Assembly (NCBI GenBank): GCA_009760855.2
Contig: WPIO01000018.1
Location: forward strand, 1,208,501 to 1,272,500
DNA from: Cristatella mucedo
Lineage: Eukaryota > Bryozoa > Phylactolaemata > Cristatellidae
Direction of reading: 5' to 3'
DNA length: 64,000 bases
Of this stretch, positions 41,501 to 50,589 are shown one piece after another. The notes under the pieces are model-generated. The model was not told the origin of the DNA, ran no database searches, and worked only from the letters and a program-made list of their open reading frames with translations. Every line of letters starts with the position of its first letter. The first letter of the stretch is position 1. Position numbers and translations under genes: made by a program.

Positions 41501-44246
41501 GGTCTGAACAATTTTATTTTGGCAATTTGCTCAATTTTGGTTGAGCAATTCTCCCGAGTTTATGTAGCTCTCTAATCAGCCAACTATTCTTACACCTAGT
41601 GCTACTAACGGGCTGTAGCAGCTTTTGAACTAAGTCCTTTACCCCAAGTACATAGAATGCAGCAGGTGCTAGTCCTTGCAGTCACGTGACAAGTTCTGCT
41701 AGAGCTTGTGCCTCGTAGCACGGCTAATAAGTGATAGTGGCTGCACAGACGCATGCTAGCCTGCCAATATCAGCTGACTATGGCAGCAATCTGTCCACAT
41801 TTCAATATATCATAAGTCCATGTCGTTATTGCAGAGCAGTGTATTCCAAAGCTACTGACGGCCACATATGTACTGCAGCAATTATGGCATGCAGTGCTCT
41901 AGTGTCTATATCCAAGTCAGTTCGTTCGGTCATAGAAGTAGATAATTTAACATACCTGGTTCCGAAGGCTCATAGTTTGAGAACTCTACTCATCCCAAGC
42001 TCTCTGTCACGATCTTACTGATTTATCACGGAAAGAGTGTCACTGTGAAGCGGCTAGAATGAATAGGTTTGGTATCACCATTTCTGCAGTTGATTTGATA
42101 TCTCGACACATACTAGCACTATCACTTCATCTTCCTAGCTTTTCCTAGTTGAGGCACGGTGAAATAAGTCATCACTTTCCCCGATGGACTGTTCCCATGC
42201 ACGCATATTGGGCAACATGCGTTTTGTAGACGGCAGTGTAGAGCTGGTCCGAGTTAGACTCCATTTTTTGAATGTTTCAACCTTTGCAGCTGTGGCGGCA
42301 ACCTTCTGATGAATGTTGGACCTACTCACGATGGCCGAATACTACCGATCTTTGAGGAGCGCCTTCGGCAGATGGGGGCTTGGCTTCAAGTGAACGGTGA
42401 AGCTATCTACAGTTCGAAGCCGTGGGTGCACCAAAATGATACAGTGACGAAGGGCGTGTGGTAAGCTACCGTGCCCGCTTTCATATAATATGAAGTGACC
42501 TCCCTAATGTCACGGAACGATGACCGTTTGCGCCGCCAGCTTGTGACTTGTCGTCGGTGGTCATAGTCTACTTACCGTAGCTTAGCTCGGTTTGCCACTT
42601 GACTGCGTTTTTCCACACCCCCCCGAAACACCAACTGATCGCCGATTGCTCGTGCTGTCTTTTCTCGAATACATCACAGCATTGGATCTAACGGACGCTA
42701 GCACTTTCGTGTGGATGATTTCGGCGGATGCTTTGATTGTTGCCTGTGCAATTTGCTGGCGATTGACCGGACCCTGCAGGTGCTGCTGGCGATTGACCGG
42801 ACCCCACAGGTGCTGCCAGTTTGCTGCCTGCAGGTTTCGCAGCAACGAAGAGCTGCCGAGTTGCTCCAGTCTCCCACTCCCTGCTTCTTTGTTTAGCCAC
42901 CAAGGCTCGTCTGCTGCCATACAAAGGAGGCTTTCGAATCAGTCTACCGATGTCCTATTTTTGCCTGCTCCTACCAGCGTGTACCATCCAACCTCGTTGC
43001 TACTCTAAAAGGAAGCTTGAAAATGGAATGATAGTGCAATGCTCTAGCGTCAACCACTCGTCTGCTTTCGGTCGTCTTAAAGTTCCTCTCACTAAATTAC
43101 AATCTCTAGGTGATGAGGCCTTCTGTTCGTGTTCACTGAATATTGGTAATTCCCTTCTAGTTTTTGTCACCCCCTGCAAATGGGGGCTGTACCTGGCCAA
43201 GCAAATTATGTAGATTGATTTGATGCTTGACTATCAAGGGCAGCCATGCTTTGGACGAAGCATGGGGAATTTACCCTTCACTTGTTGGTCGAGACCCAGC
43301 TAAAGCGATTCCATGCAAAGGCAAACTAGCAGCTGCTGCTTCGGTAACCGATCGAGCTCGATTTTACAGCTCGTGTGGCACAGTAAAGGCCTTGCAATAT
43401 CATTCCACTATGGCTAACAAAATTTGATTTGCAGTCCTCTTTTAGTATTGTTAGACAAATTTGATTGCTTTAGCATCTTGGTTTGCGATGCATTGTTATA
43501 CTATGCAGGATATGTCAGCCAGAATTCCACGTGCTGTGCAAGAATTCTTGAGGCCACAATGCTGCAGCTGAAGCTGTATGTTTGCTTTCATGAACATGTG
43601 GCCTGTCACCAAAGCTAGTCACCCATTCTTATTTTGACCTTGATAATTTTCTGAAGCGATACCGAAATCCTGTGTGAAGGTTGTGTGTGATTGGTATCTT
43701 TGTAGGCACTAGAAATATTTCAGAACTCACCCTTCGCGTAGATAAGGAGAGGGTCTGAACGGTGAATGCTTGGCTTTACCTGACAAATATGACAGTGCGT
43801 CTTGGACGGCATAGCCTGTCATAGCTGTCCCCAGCTGCTATCCGTGCTTAGCTCATCATGTGGTAGGATTTGGTTCATTGGCTTCTTTGCTTGTCTCACA
43901 TTATCAGTCATCCAGTTGGTACACTTGTGTGTACACGCATTGTCCGTCTGTCTGTGCTTCCAGGTACACATCCAGCGGATCGAGTGTGTACGCAATCGCA
44001 CTTGACTGGCCAGCTGGCAACGCACTGGTTCTCGGAGCTGTGCAGCCTCCTTTGACCGGCCAGCTGAGCATCGAGATGCTTGGACTCAAGGGCAATCTTA
44101 CTTACAGTGCTGCATCCGGTGGTGGTGTGGTCATACAGTTTCCACCTCTCTCCCCTGCTGAGCTGCCTTGTCAGTGGGCGTGGACCGTCAAGATCGACGG
44201 TTTGAAGTCGGTACCTGCAGTGGCCTCGAGTTCTGATCAGCTTTGA
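29283..44246 (+). CDS. Alpha-L-fucosidase copy 2 (GH29), complete, 8 coding exons
   Basis: Hydrolyses alpha-L-fucose from glycoconjugates in the lysosome or outside the cell. The CDS joins 29283-29635, 32146-32252, 32380-32510, 34751-34884, 37813-37910, 38135-38267, 42290-42460 and 43964-44246. That is 1410 bp, or 469 aa plus stop, close to human FUCA1. The ATG is in a strong Kozak context (CACCATGG) and opens a signal peptide (hydrophobic [12 protein letters not shown]), probably cleaved just before QYTPDW. Motifs: [59 protein letters not shown], the signature [12 protein letters not shown], and [11 protein letters not shown]. The Asp of WSDG is the expected nucleophile. A C-terminal beta domain ends with a 13-residue extension, SDQL last, absent from copy 1. 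Seven introns match copy 1 in position and phase. I chose this start because upstream codons in frame lack an ATG. Confidence 0.96.
29636..31180. other. Intron 1 of copy 2, unannotated part
   Basis: Short open frames only, with no recognised repeat or exon. Confidence 0.45.
31181..31333 (+). mobile_element. SINE-2 copy
   Basis: A tRNA-like head with A-box TAGCCCAGGAGG and B-box GGTTTGAGTCC is followed by a hairpin (ATCACCACTGCAAGTGGTGG). Then come GATTGCCGTAAAAGC and GAGGCTGTTAAATCAGC, a tail shared with the copy at 56975. It lies in intron 1 of copy 2. Confidence 0.75.
31334..32145. other. End of intron 1, copy 2
   Basis: TAATAA-rich low-complexity DNA at about 32078-32131 precedes the exon 2 acceptor. 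Nothing else is recognised. Confidence 0.45.
32146..32252 (+). CDS. Fucosidase copy 2, exon 2
   Basis: 107 bp, acceptor TTTGCAG, donor GTAGGA. Encodes [19 protein letters not shown] and [11 protein letters not shown]. Confidence 0.95.
32380..32510 (+). CDS. Fucosidase copy 2, exon 3
   Basis: 131 bp, acceptor ATTTCAG, donor GTAAGT. Encodes [19 protein letters not shown] and [16 protein letters not shown], ending in phase 0. Confidence 0.95.
32620..34184 (+). mobile_element. LINE-B copy, decayed, RT core missing
   Basis: The endonuclease end ([18 protein letters not shown]), then the linker ([15 protein letters not shown]) and the first RT motif ([13 protein letters not shown]). It then jumps near 33730-33860 to the RT C-terminus ([18 protein letters not shown]), 3' UTR, hairpin and (ATT)n at 34150-34184. 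It lies in intron 3 of copy 2. Confidence 0.85.
34186..34385 (-). mobile_element. LINE-B fragment abutting the previous one tail to tail
   Basis: GTCAGGGGATGTCGTGACAT, then GAGTTCCAGGCTTTGGGAGC, matching the inverted C-terminal ORF end seen at 50055-50105. No 3' tail of its own. Confidence 0.75.
34751..34884 (+). CDS. Fucosidase copy 2, exon 4 (catalytic nucleophile exon)
   Basis: 134 bp, acceptor ATTCCAG, donor GTATGA. Encodes [17 protein letters not shown] and [18 protein letters not shown]. It keeps the Trp after WSDG that GH29 enzymes usually have, and carries an N-glycosylation sequon NST. Confidence 0.95.
34885..35946. other. Intron 4 (first part), copy 2, unannotated
   Basis: Nothing recognised. 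Confidence 0.45.
35947..36114. repeat. Direct repeat, 48-bp units 120 bp apart
   Basis: 35947-35994 and 36067-36114 are near-identical (ACAATAGC at their centre, GAGCCGTGGCTTAGGCTGTC at their end), a partial tandem duplication inside intron 4 of copy 2. Confidence 0.9.
36115..36813. other. Intron 4 (middle), copy 2, unannotated
   Basis: A 104-codon minus-strand frame near 36476-36790 has no recognised domain. Confidence 0.4.
36814..36915 (-). mobile_element. LINE-B 3' tail
   Basis: (TAA)n, CTTGATAAAGCGCCCTCAGA, the GAGAACTTAATCTC core and GCGCTTTACATTTGCTGC: a nearly consensus hairpin, inverted. Confidence 0.85.
36916..37812. other. End of intron 4, copy 2, unannotated
   Basis: Nothing recognised before the exon 5 acceptor. 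Confidence 0.45.
37813..37910 (+). CDS. Fucosidase copy 2, exon 5
   Basis: 98 bp, acceptor TTCATAG, donor GTAGGT. Encodes [20 protein letters not shown] and [13 protein letters not shown]. Confidence 0.95.
38135..38267 (+). CDS. Fucosidase copy 2, exon 6 (fucosidase signature)
   Basis: 133 bp, acceptor TTGCAG, donor GTAGGA. Encodes [20 protein letters not shown] and [10 protein letters not shown]. Confidence 0.95.
38371..38462. repeat. AT-rich palindrome, about 46-bp arms
   Basis: ATATACTTTTACTATATACC on the left is mirrored by GGTATATAGTAAAAGTATAT on the right, with a TA-rich centre near 38416 and one mismatch (GCTAT against GTTAT). It lies in intron 6 of copy 2. Confidence 0.9.
38463..38633. 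repeat. (TA)n / TATG low-complexity tract
   Basis: TA and TATGTATA repeats running from the palindrome into the TA target of the mariner element. Confidence 0.9.
39033..39228 (-). mobile_element. LINE-A 3' end nested in the mariner element
   Basis: (ATGTA)n tail, then GTTACGCAGGAGAGTTTTAT and TTTCGGTACGCATTCGGTAG, the LINE-A 3' UTR as at 15457-15600. Confidence 0.85.
39255..39345 (-). mobile_element. LINE-B 3' tail nested in the mariner element
   Basis: (ATA)n, GCACTTGATTAAGTGCCCTC and GAGAACTCAATCTC, an inverted hairpin tail. Confidence 0.8.
39420..39556 (+). pseudogene. Tc1/mariner transposase remnant
   Basis: Reads [16 protein letters not shown] and later [13 protein letters not shown] before a stop. 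The Asp residues are the second-half catalytic landmarks of Tc1/mariner DDE transposases. Upstream coding sequence is broken by the LINE insertions. Confidence 0.75.
40215..40483 (-). mobile_element. LINE-B 3' fragment
   Basis: Tail (ATAATAAT), degraded hairpin, CAGTGTCAGCACGCATGAGC and GTCAAGTAAGGGCATATCGT. It abuts a plus-strand LINE-B fragment at 40484. Confidence 0.75.
40484..40880 (+). mobile_element. LINE-B 3' ends (two tails)
   Basis: ORF end (ACATTTAAAAAGAAGCTTAC), 3' UTR and a first hairpin/(ATT)n at 40725-40786. A second short tail, AATATGCCTAGAAAGAAATA with GTTCTCTAAGGGTGCTAT, lies at 40795-40880. Confidence 0.75.
40881..42289. other. End of intron 6, copy 2, unannotated
   Basis: Frames of 96-97 codons at 40866-41159 (minus) and 41731-42021 (plus) are open but unrecognised. 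No gene call. Confidence 0.4.
42290..42460 (+). CDS. Fucosidase copy 2, exon 7
   Basis: 171 bp, acceptor TTTGCAG, donor GTAAGC. Encodes [20 protein letters not shown] and [19 protein letters not shown]. It contains the 59-bp tract (42339-42397) identical to copy 1. Confidence 0.95.
42461..42753. other. Intron 7 (first part), copy 2
   Basis: Nothing recognised. Confidence 0.4.
42754..42813. repeat. 30-bp direct repeat, 2 copies
   Basis: Two head-to-tail copies of a unit beginning TGCTGGCGATTGACCGGACC, with two differences. Confidence 0.95.
42814..43963. other. Intron 7 (rest), copy 2, unannotated
   Basis: Open frames up to 138 codons overlap 42592-43213 on both strands but match nothing I know. 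Confidence 0.4.
43964..44246 (+). CDS. Fucosidase copy 2, exon 8 (C-terminal)
   Basis: 283 bp with stop TGA, acceptor TTCCAG. Encodes [53 protein letters not shown] and a serine-rich extension ending SSSDQL. Confidence 0.95.
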
Positions 44247-45154
44247 CATGCTGAACACTTCTTATGTGTCCCCGTGAGCCTTTATGAGGAATTCGCACGT
44301 AGATCTTAATGCTTTGCTGCCGACTCTGAGCAAGTTCTTCTTGCCTCATTTTCTGTACACTTCAAAACAATGCTTAACTGCTTTTTAATTATAGTCGCAC
44401 TTATTACACTTAATTAGTTTTTCGTATGTATACATTTTATTAATCTAAAGCCGGCATCGCTTTGCGATTGGACCTGCCTTTATCTTGAAGTAAGCATTTT
44501 TCATGTTATTTTGGTTGTTCAGCATGTTTACTCTGAGGGACTCGGAGTAGCGGTCACTATGAAAGCTCAGACCGAATTCATCAGTAAGTGACCTGAGGCT
44601 GGCGACTTAGGTTTGCTAGAGGCAGCAAACAAAGCTTTAGCCAACAATTTTCACATGCAAGTGGTAGGTGGTTTTTGGTAGGTTAAGGCTTTTTTTTTTC
44701 TGCTACATAAATGACGGTTTGATAAGCTGCTCTTTATTTTACGTCATACAGATTTGACATGGCTTGCTGGGCCAAAGTACAGTTGTGATTCGCGTTTTTG
44801 TTTTGCGTCCGTGTCGGTGCTCTCCTACTTTGAACTTTGATCTACTTTGATCACTTGCGGTTGGCAAGGAAGCGCTGGCTGAGTCGTCGGCAGCCCCTGG
44901 GTTGAGCGCTAGGTGACCATGTGTTCGAAACCTCTGCATGCAGCCTTCACTTTCGTCGCCAGCTACAGCTCATGTGCAATACACCGTCTGCCATGTTGAT
45001 GGTGATTCAGACATACAGCTAGATATCGTGTTACAGTGCTATCGAAAGATAATAACCTACCGACGGTGTCGAAACTGCAGCATGTACTGTTTCCAGATTA
45101 CATATGTTGGTCGCTTTTGCAACCTAATAGCAATAGTAATAGTAGGTCGTTTGC
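44247..45154. other. 3' flank of fucosidase copy 2
   Basis: Presumably contains the 3' UTR. I find no clear AATAAA on the plus strand. T-rich near 44690. Confidence 0.4.
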
Positions 45155-46310
45155 AGAGCGCATGAAGAACACTTAAATCTCTTTCCAGATCTTTACAGCT
45201 CACTGCAAAAGAATCAGTACTCCGGGTTTGATAACATGAGCAGTATCAATCATGCAAAGGCAAACGAGTATCATGCTCGGGCCAATGTGTTGAGGCAACA
45301 ATGATGCCATGCACGCCTACACGTTAGTAAGAAAGAGCTCGGGCTCGTAGCATTCATCGAATCGTGCACGAGTACACAGGCAAAACCTGCCGGAACAAAA
45401 AGAATTTCACTCGGGTGAAAAGAAAGCTAAGCGGAACAGATGCTTCTCTGAGCGGAGACTTACAAGATGCATACAGAAACACTGCCCGTTAGTGAGTTCC
45501 TGACTTTCGGTGCATGCGAGCTGAAGGCTTGATCACCAAAAGATGTTTGAGTGAGAGGGATGATAGCTGACTATATGCTGATGAGCTGGTGATGCTAGAG
45601 CACGCTGAAGGACCTAGGATGTCGGATGTTGGTGCCAGGGAGGGAATTCACCTTTGAAAACCAGATTGGAGCTTGTTTAATCGATTCGAAGCTTGATAAG
45701 GAGCCGTTAAAGCGCAGACAGAAGTGGGTTCAAATATGCCTGTTGAACCGTTAACGACTGACCTTACAAGCCGGAGATCGTTGCACCAGTTGCAGACGCT
45801 TGAGGGTTTACACCTGGAGTTCTGAATATGGGCTGCTGCACGAATTTAGACTTGATGTCACAGTGAGCCCGAACTAGTTATGCAGGTGAACCCATTTATA
45901 AGCGGGCTCTGATGAAGGCAGTGTTCCTTAGTTGAATATAGACACGCTTATCCGTGGAAGAAATGTGCTCAACTAATAACAAGTCGTTTCGGAATAGTTA
46001 GCCTAGATTTCGGGCTAACGTAATTTCAGTTCGGTCGGCCCGAGCAAGTGAAGGAGAGGGCCTTTGAGGCGTTGGGAGCCAGTGTTGGTCGGAGGAAAAA
46101 GTTTTCTATGTGGCAGTCTCGCGACGTTAACGCCATGCAAGCTTACACAACAGCTTTTGGCACCGTGCAGTGTCTATAAGCATCCTATTGCACGTGCCGG
46201 ATTACTGGATGTAGCGAGATACCAAACTCTGGATCGGCTGTAGCCATTGCATGGAGCCCAGTGGTTGCTGTGTCATTATCTAAGCAAGCCTGGATTTGTA
46301 AAGGCATTCG
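45155..46310 (-). mobile_element. L2-group LINE fragment, diverged
   Basis: Degraded inverted hairpin (ACACTTAAATCTCTTTCCAG) at the left. Then frameshifted RT C-terminal sequence reading SFGDQAFSSHAPKVRNSL on the minus strand. More diverged from LINE-B than the other copies. Confidence 0.65.
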
Positions 46311-46379
46311 AGGACTTGGCCTGTGTGATTGAGTCCACTCATCTTCCTCTGCAAGGCCGCCAAGCCGTGAAGCTCAATC

Positions 46380-46640
46380 GAGCGCTGCTATGCAAAAGCA
46401 CTCTTGCAGCCTAAATGACCTTCGGTGTGCTTTCGGTAGCCAAAAGACTGGCAAATTGGCATGCGAAAAAGTGAGACGTCATTGCTGACTAGTGAGGGCA
46501 GTTAAAGTAGTAAGCAGTTTAGCACTTGTAGCAAAAGACACATGTGAGGACAAAATTGTTGAGGGAGGGGCGGCTGGAGAGAAGATATGCAGTAGTTAGT
46601 TCATTGAGAGACTGTAAAGATGAGCTCCTGCCAATCATGA
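46380..46640 (-). mobile_element. LINE-A 3' fragment, diverged
   Basis: CTTGCAGCCTAAATGACCTT, then TTTCGGTAGCCAAAAGACTG, parallel to the LINE-A 3' end at 15547-15590. Confidence 0.65.
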
Positions 46641-46711
46641 ACCCACAAAGAAAAAGGACTCTGTCGTTAACAGTTCCAAAGTCAAAGTTTGGAACATTAT
46701 ATTGAAAAAAT

Positions 46712-46768
46712 ATATATTCATTTGTATAGCGCCCTAAGAGAACTTAATCTCTAATCATGCTTTTATAT
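46712..46768 (-). mobile_element. Old SINE/LINE hairpin tail, split by the hAT insertion (left half)
   Basis: TTCATTTGTATAGCGCCCTA and GAGAACTTAATCTC, then GCTTTTATAT. The matching continuation, CGTATATAGGCAGCAAAG, resumes at 49219 on the other side of the hAT element. Bases 46761-46768 are the left target duplication. Confidence 0.7.
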
Positions 46769-47009
46769 CAGGGGTGGGCAAACTTTTTGACTCGCGGGCC
46801 ACAAAGGTTTTTACAACTTGACAGAGGGGCCGCGCCAGAATAGGAGAATGGTGTGTTTGTGTGAACTAATAGAAATTAAATGTAACAACCATTACATGAA
46901 AAGATTTGGCCTTTAACAGGCAGAAAAACACCATTGTGCCTAGTTTATTGTAAAAACTGTTTTACAAATTTATTAATTTGATAACGTAGTAATAAACTTC
47001 CATTCAGTT

Positions 47010-48962
47010 TCAGTGGGAGCAGCGTTGTTGGTCTCCTTTTTTTGCAAGTGCATCAATGTCTGGCACTATATTTATTGTGGCAATTCTCAAGATAAATCCG
47101 AGATGTTGGTCATCTAACTTGGATCTGTGACGGGCTTTATTGATTTTCATGACGCTGAATGTCTGTTCACACACATAGATTGAGCCAAACGACGTCAGCA
47201 TCTTCTGTGCCATCCTCCGGGGGTTTAGAAACGTGGATTCGTTAAGTGAAAGATAAAAGTCTTTCAGTTTAAGAAAGTTGAACTACTCCTTCAATACAGA
47301 GTCAGGCTGAAGATCTATCAGTTCCAAATGCAGCTTCTGTGGTGCTATTTCAGGGTCTTGTGACAGAGAAAATGACACCAGGTGAAGTGACGTTTCAATT
47401 TTTCAAAGTAACAGAAATGACGGCAGAATTCTCCGTGCAGGTCGTCCAGTGATTTGCTGTATTTCTGCGCATTTTGGGTGGCCTCTTTCTGCATGGCTAG
47501 TGTGGGGAAATGAGTGAAAGATTTGTTTGAAATTTGTCTGGAGAAAAGAGTCAGGTTGGATTTGAAGGGCCTAACATTTGTGTACATGTCGTGCATAAAT
47601 TGATCTTTGCCCCGTAGCTTGGTGCTCAGCTTGTTCCTGTGCGAAAGTATGTCCACAGCAAGCGAAAAGTCACAAAGCCAGTTCTTGTCACTTAGCTCAG
47701 GAAATTCGTCGGATCTCCCCATTAACTCAAAAAATGAAGTGATCTCCTTCTTCAGCTCCCACACTCTTCGACAGACTTTGCCCAAACTTAGCCAGTGCAC
47801 ACGAAAGTGGTAAAGTAAGTCCTGGTGATTTGCATCGGTTTCTTCCAGGAGTGCAATAAACTGACGATGCTGAAGTCCCCTTGCTCGTATAAAGTTAAAA
47901 AGTTTTGCGACTGGATTCGCGACATGGTTTAGTTGCAATACAGACTTACACAGAACTTCCCCATGAATGATGCAGTGAAAGAAAATAACATCATGATCAG
48001 GATTTTTCTCTTTTACTTTTTCCTGCAGTCTTTTTAGCAGCCTAACGTTTTTCCCAGCTAAATTTGGCGATCCATCCGTGGTGACATTGGCAAGTTTATT
48101 CCAAGGTAGCTTCATTCTCGCCGTGACAGCAGACACCTGGTTATTTATACAAGTCCTCTCACCTCGTTTTTCCTTTCATGGACTCCATGGTAAAAAATTC
48201 CTCTGTGATCTCAAAACTGTCGTTAATCCCTCGGATAAAAATTAGGAGCTGACCAGTGTCTTTTAAGTCGTCACTTTCATCCAGTGTTAGTGAATAAAAC
48301 TTAAAGAAGCCTTTTTGTTTAATTTGCTGGCTATATCTTCGTCAATCAATTCCATGCAGCGAGTCACAGTTCTGCATGACAAACGGATTTGTTCAAATTT
48401 GCCTTAGCTCTCCGGACACGAGATCTGCTGTCTCAACCATGCATTCTTTTAAAAATTTGCCTTCGGAGAAAGGCTTACTGGCTTTTTCTAATTTGAATGC
48501 CAGCAAAAACTTACCTTAGTACTTGACTCTTGAATCATAGTTTGTCTGTGAAAAAAGTTTTACTGAGTCTGTAAATTAGCTGTCAATCTCTGAGCTATAG
48601 CCGCCCGTTCTTATGGTAACTGTTGACTGGCGTAGTTAGCATGTTTTGTGGCAAAATGACTGCTGATGCTGTATTCTTTAAAAACTTCTACAGTTTCTTG
48701 GCATTTTCAAAAAAAAATAATTCATTAATATAGCGCCCCAAGAGAACTTAATCTCTATTCAGGCGCTTCACATATGCCTCGGGGCTTGAGCCCACGACCT
48801 CAGTCAGACCTTGGTCGGGGCGAGCACCTTAACCGCTAGACCAAACCAGGTCTTCAGACATACAGCTGTTGATCGGACTTCAGTGAAAAAATATTTTGTT
48901 GTCCACTCTTTATTCATTACTCGGCACTCACTCTCTGCTTTTCTTTTCTTCGGCGTGCTCAT
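47010..48962 (-). pseudogene. hAT transposase (GTF2IRD2/ZBED-like), inactivated
   Basis: N-terminus at 48962 (STPKKRKAESECRV, EWTTKYFFTEV, AVCL). The BED-type zinc finger is then interrupted by a SINE; its second half, ECQETVEVFKEYSISSHFAT followed by KH, reads near 48630-48705. A decayed stretch follows. The central 263-codon frame (48136-47345) holds TTDGSPNLAGKN, the first catalytic Asp region of hAT enzymes, and FHCIIHGEVLCKSVL and RVHWLSLGKVCRR. The C-terminal hAT dimerisation segment (47213-47010) reads GSIYVCEQTFSVMKINKARH and LDDQHLGFILRIA. The style is that of vertebrate and invertebrate Charlie-like/GTF2IRD2-like elements. It cannot make a full protein. Confidence 0.88.
48713..48858 (-). 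mobile_element. SINE-1 inserted in the hAT zinc finger
   Basis: On the minus strand: head CCTGGTTTGGTCTAGCGG, B-box-like GGGCTCAAGCCCC, then CATATGTGAAGCGCCTGAAT, the hairpin core AGAGATTAAGTTCTCT and GGGGCGCTATATTAATGAAT. This is the best-preserved SINE-1 copy in the window. Confidence 0.88.
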
Positions 48963-49218
48963 TTTTACTGAAGGGCTGAAATTAAAAAGCGACAAAATGA
49001 AGTAGAGAGTAACCGTAATGCATCAAACTCAAGGGTCAATGTCTTCGGAGTGCGCCATCTGCTGGGGAAAGATGGGAATTACTGTTGGGTAAAATGATTG
49101 AGGTGTCTTTATAATAAAACTTAATTTAATAATATAACGTGGAAAACGGGCCGAGTTGAAAAGCCCAACGGGCCACATATGGCCCGTGGGCCGTAGTGTG
49201 CCCATGTCTGTTTTATAT

Positions 49219-49740
49219 CGTATATAGGCAGCAAAGACACTGTCTTTTATATCAATCCCCTACTGTCCTCATTAAACTAGCTCAAATTCATTCGAAATCG
49301 GATGACCGAAGATCCATAAGAGATCGGATACAATACTAGAGTATGTTTCAACGGCACCCACGAACTTTTGATCCATTCCTCGGGCAACTTCTTAGGCAGT
49401 ACTCTGCATTCGTGAACAGCTGTCCGGTTATATACCGCAATCCACCACATTCCACCAAAAAACAAAAGAAATTGAATGTGAACAGCTCCTTTTTGATTGT
49501 ATCTGAATGGAATTTTTGTGACAAGCTTGCTTGCAAATTTTTATGAGAATTAATGCTGGTTATTAGCTGTAATGTGCTGCAATCGACCGTAATGACACAA
49601 GGAATACCAAAATCCGCTTCAATCCACGACAAAAGACCCCAAAATAGGTTGCACCAAGTTCCCAATTATATTGCATATTACAGCTCACTGTGTTAAGTGC
49701 CACATATGCAAATTCAAGCTATTGTGCAAAAAAAATCTCC
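49219..49740 (-). repeat. Degenerate ~168-bp satellite, reversed, left block
   Basis: Pieces such as GTGCTGCAATCGACCGTAAT, and AATACC followed by CGCTTCAATCCAC, are the reverse complement of the monomer motifs in 57.8-60.9 kb. It begins right after the old SINE tail (49219-49240). Confidence 0.6.
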
Positions 49741-49741
49741 G

Positions 49742-50575
49742 GCAATAATAATAATAATAATAATAATATTGCACTTGATAAAGCGCCCTCAGAGAACTTA
49801 ATCTCTTTCTAGGCGCTTTACATTTGCTGCAAAGTGATACGCAATAGAATAGTAAGTAAAATCATGCTTGAAAAACAAACAAAATGAATAACATGGTTAG
49901 GGGTTACATGCACTGGGTCAGCATGCAAATGTGGTTAGTGGCAGCATGAACAGTGTCAGCACGCATAAGCACATCGAGGACGAGTCACAAGGACCCACTA
50001 AATGCTGTCCTAAATAGGTATGTTTTTAAGTTTCTTTTAAATGTGGTCAGGTCAGGGGATGTTCTGATGCAGGTCGGGAGGGAGTTCCAGGCTGTGGGAG
50101 CATACGAGCTAAATGCACGGTCTCCAAAGGATTTAAGGTTTGTACGAGGTATTTCTAGACTGTTGGATTCCGAAAAGCGAGTGGTACGATGCTTTGCCTG
50201 ATGGGGTAGTATATCTGAAAGATAGGCTGGAGCCATAGAATGAAGAGACCTAAAAGTGAGCGACAAAACCTTGAAGTCAATCCGTTGCTTGACTGGTAAC
50301 CAGTGCAGGTCGGCGAGAAGTGGAGTAATGTGGCAACTGCGACGCTCACGACAGACAAGCCTAGCTGCTGAGTTTTGCACCAGCTGCAATCGCCTGATCG
50401 CACATGCCGGTAGGCCAGTAAGCAGTGAGTTGCAGAAGTCGAGACGGGATGTCATGAATGCATGGACCAACTTGGACGTGGTATCCTTATCTAAACAAGC
50501 CCTAATTTTAGCAATGTTATGAAGCTGAAAATAGGCAGATTTGACTGTGGAGCTGATACGGTCGGCAATGCACTG
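49742..50575 (-). mobile_element. LINE-B 3' end, best-preserved copy
   Basis: (TAA)n tail at 49747-49768, then the full inverted hairpin, 3' UTR and an open RT C-terminus of 197 codons (50578-49985). That reads KIRACLDKDTTSKLVHAFMT, LHWLPVKQRIDFKVL and FGDRAFSSYAPTAWNSLP. The catalytic RT half is missing (5' truncation). It interrupts the satellite. Confidence 0.9.
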
Positions 50576-50578
50576 CAA
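49985..50578 (-). pseudogene. LINE-B RT C-terminal (thumb/connection) remnant
   Basis: 197 open codons ending FRTAFSGSL. This is the C-terminal third of an L2/CR1-group ORF2 with no polymerase motifs, so it is inactive alone. It is the reference I used to recognise the other LINE-B fragments. Confidence 0.85.
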
Positions 50579-50589
50579 TCGAATAAACT

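Larger units (their letters stand above)
46769..49210 (-). mobile_element. hAT-family DNA transposon with TIRs and 8-bp target duplication
   Basis: The left end CAGGGGTGGGCAAACT and the inverted right end (CAGACATGGGCACACT on the minus strand) are imperfect TIRs whose similarity extends over CGGGCCA. TTTTATAT flanks both sides (46761-46768 and 49211-49218), the 8-bp duplication typical of hAT. The transposase is on the minus strand, broken by stops, frameshifts and a SINE. Confidence 0.92.

Noticed and set aside
44229-44243. C-terminal SDQL of fucosidase copy 2 as an ER-retention signal
   Set aside because: The KDEL-type pattern requires Glu before the final Leu. Gln here does not fit.
45580-45620. 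Hammerhead-like core (CTGATGAG ... CTGAAGG)
   Set aside because: The required GAAA and closing stems are absent. The stretch belongs to a decayed LINE.
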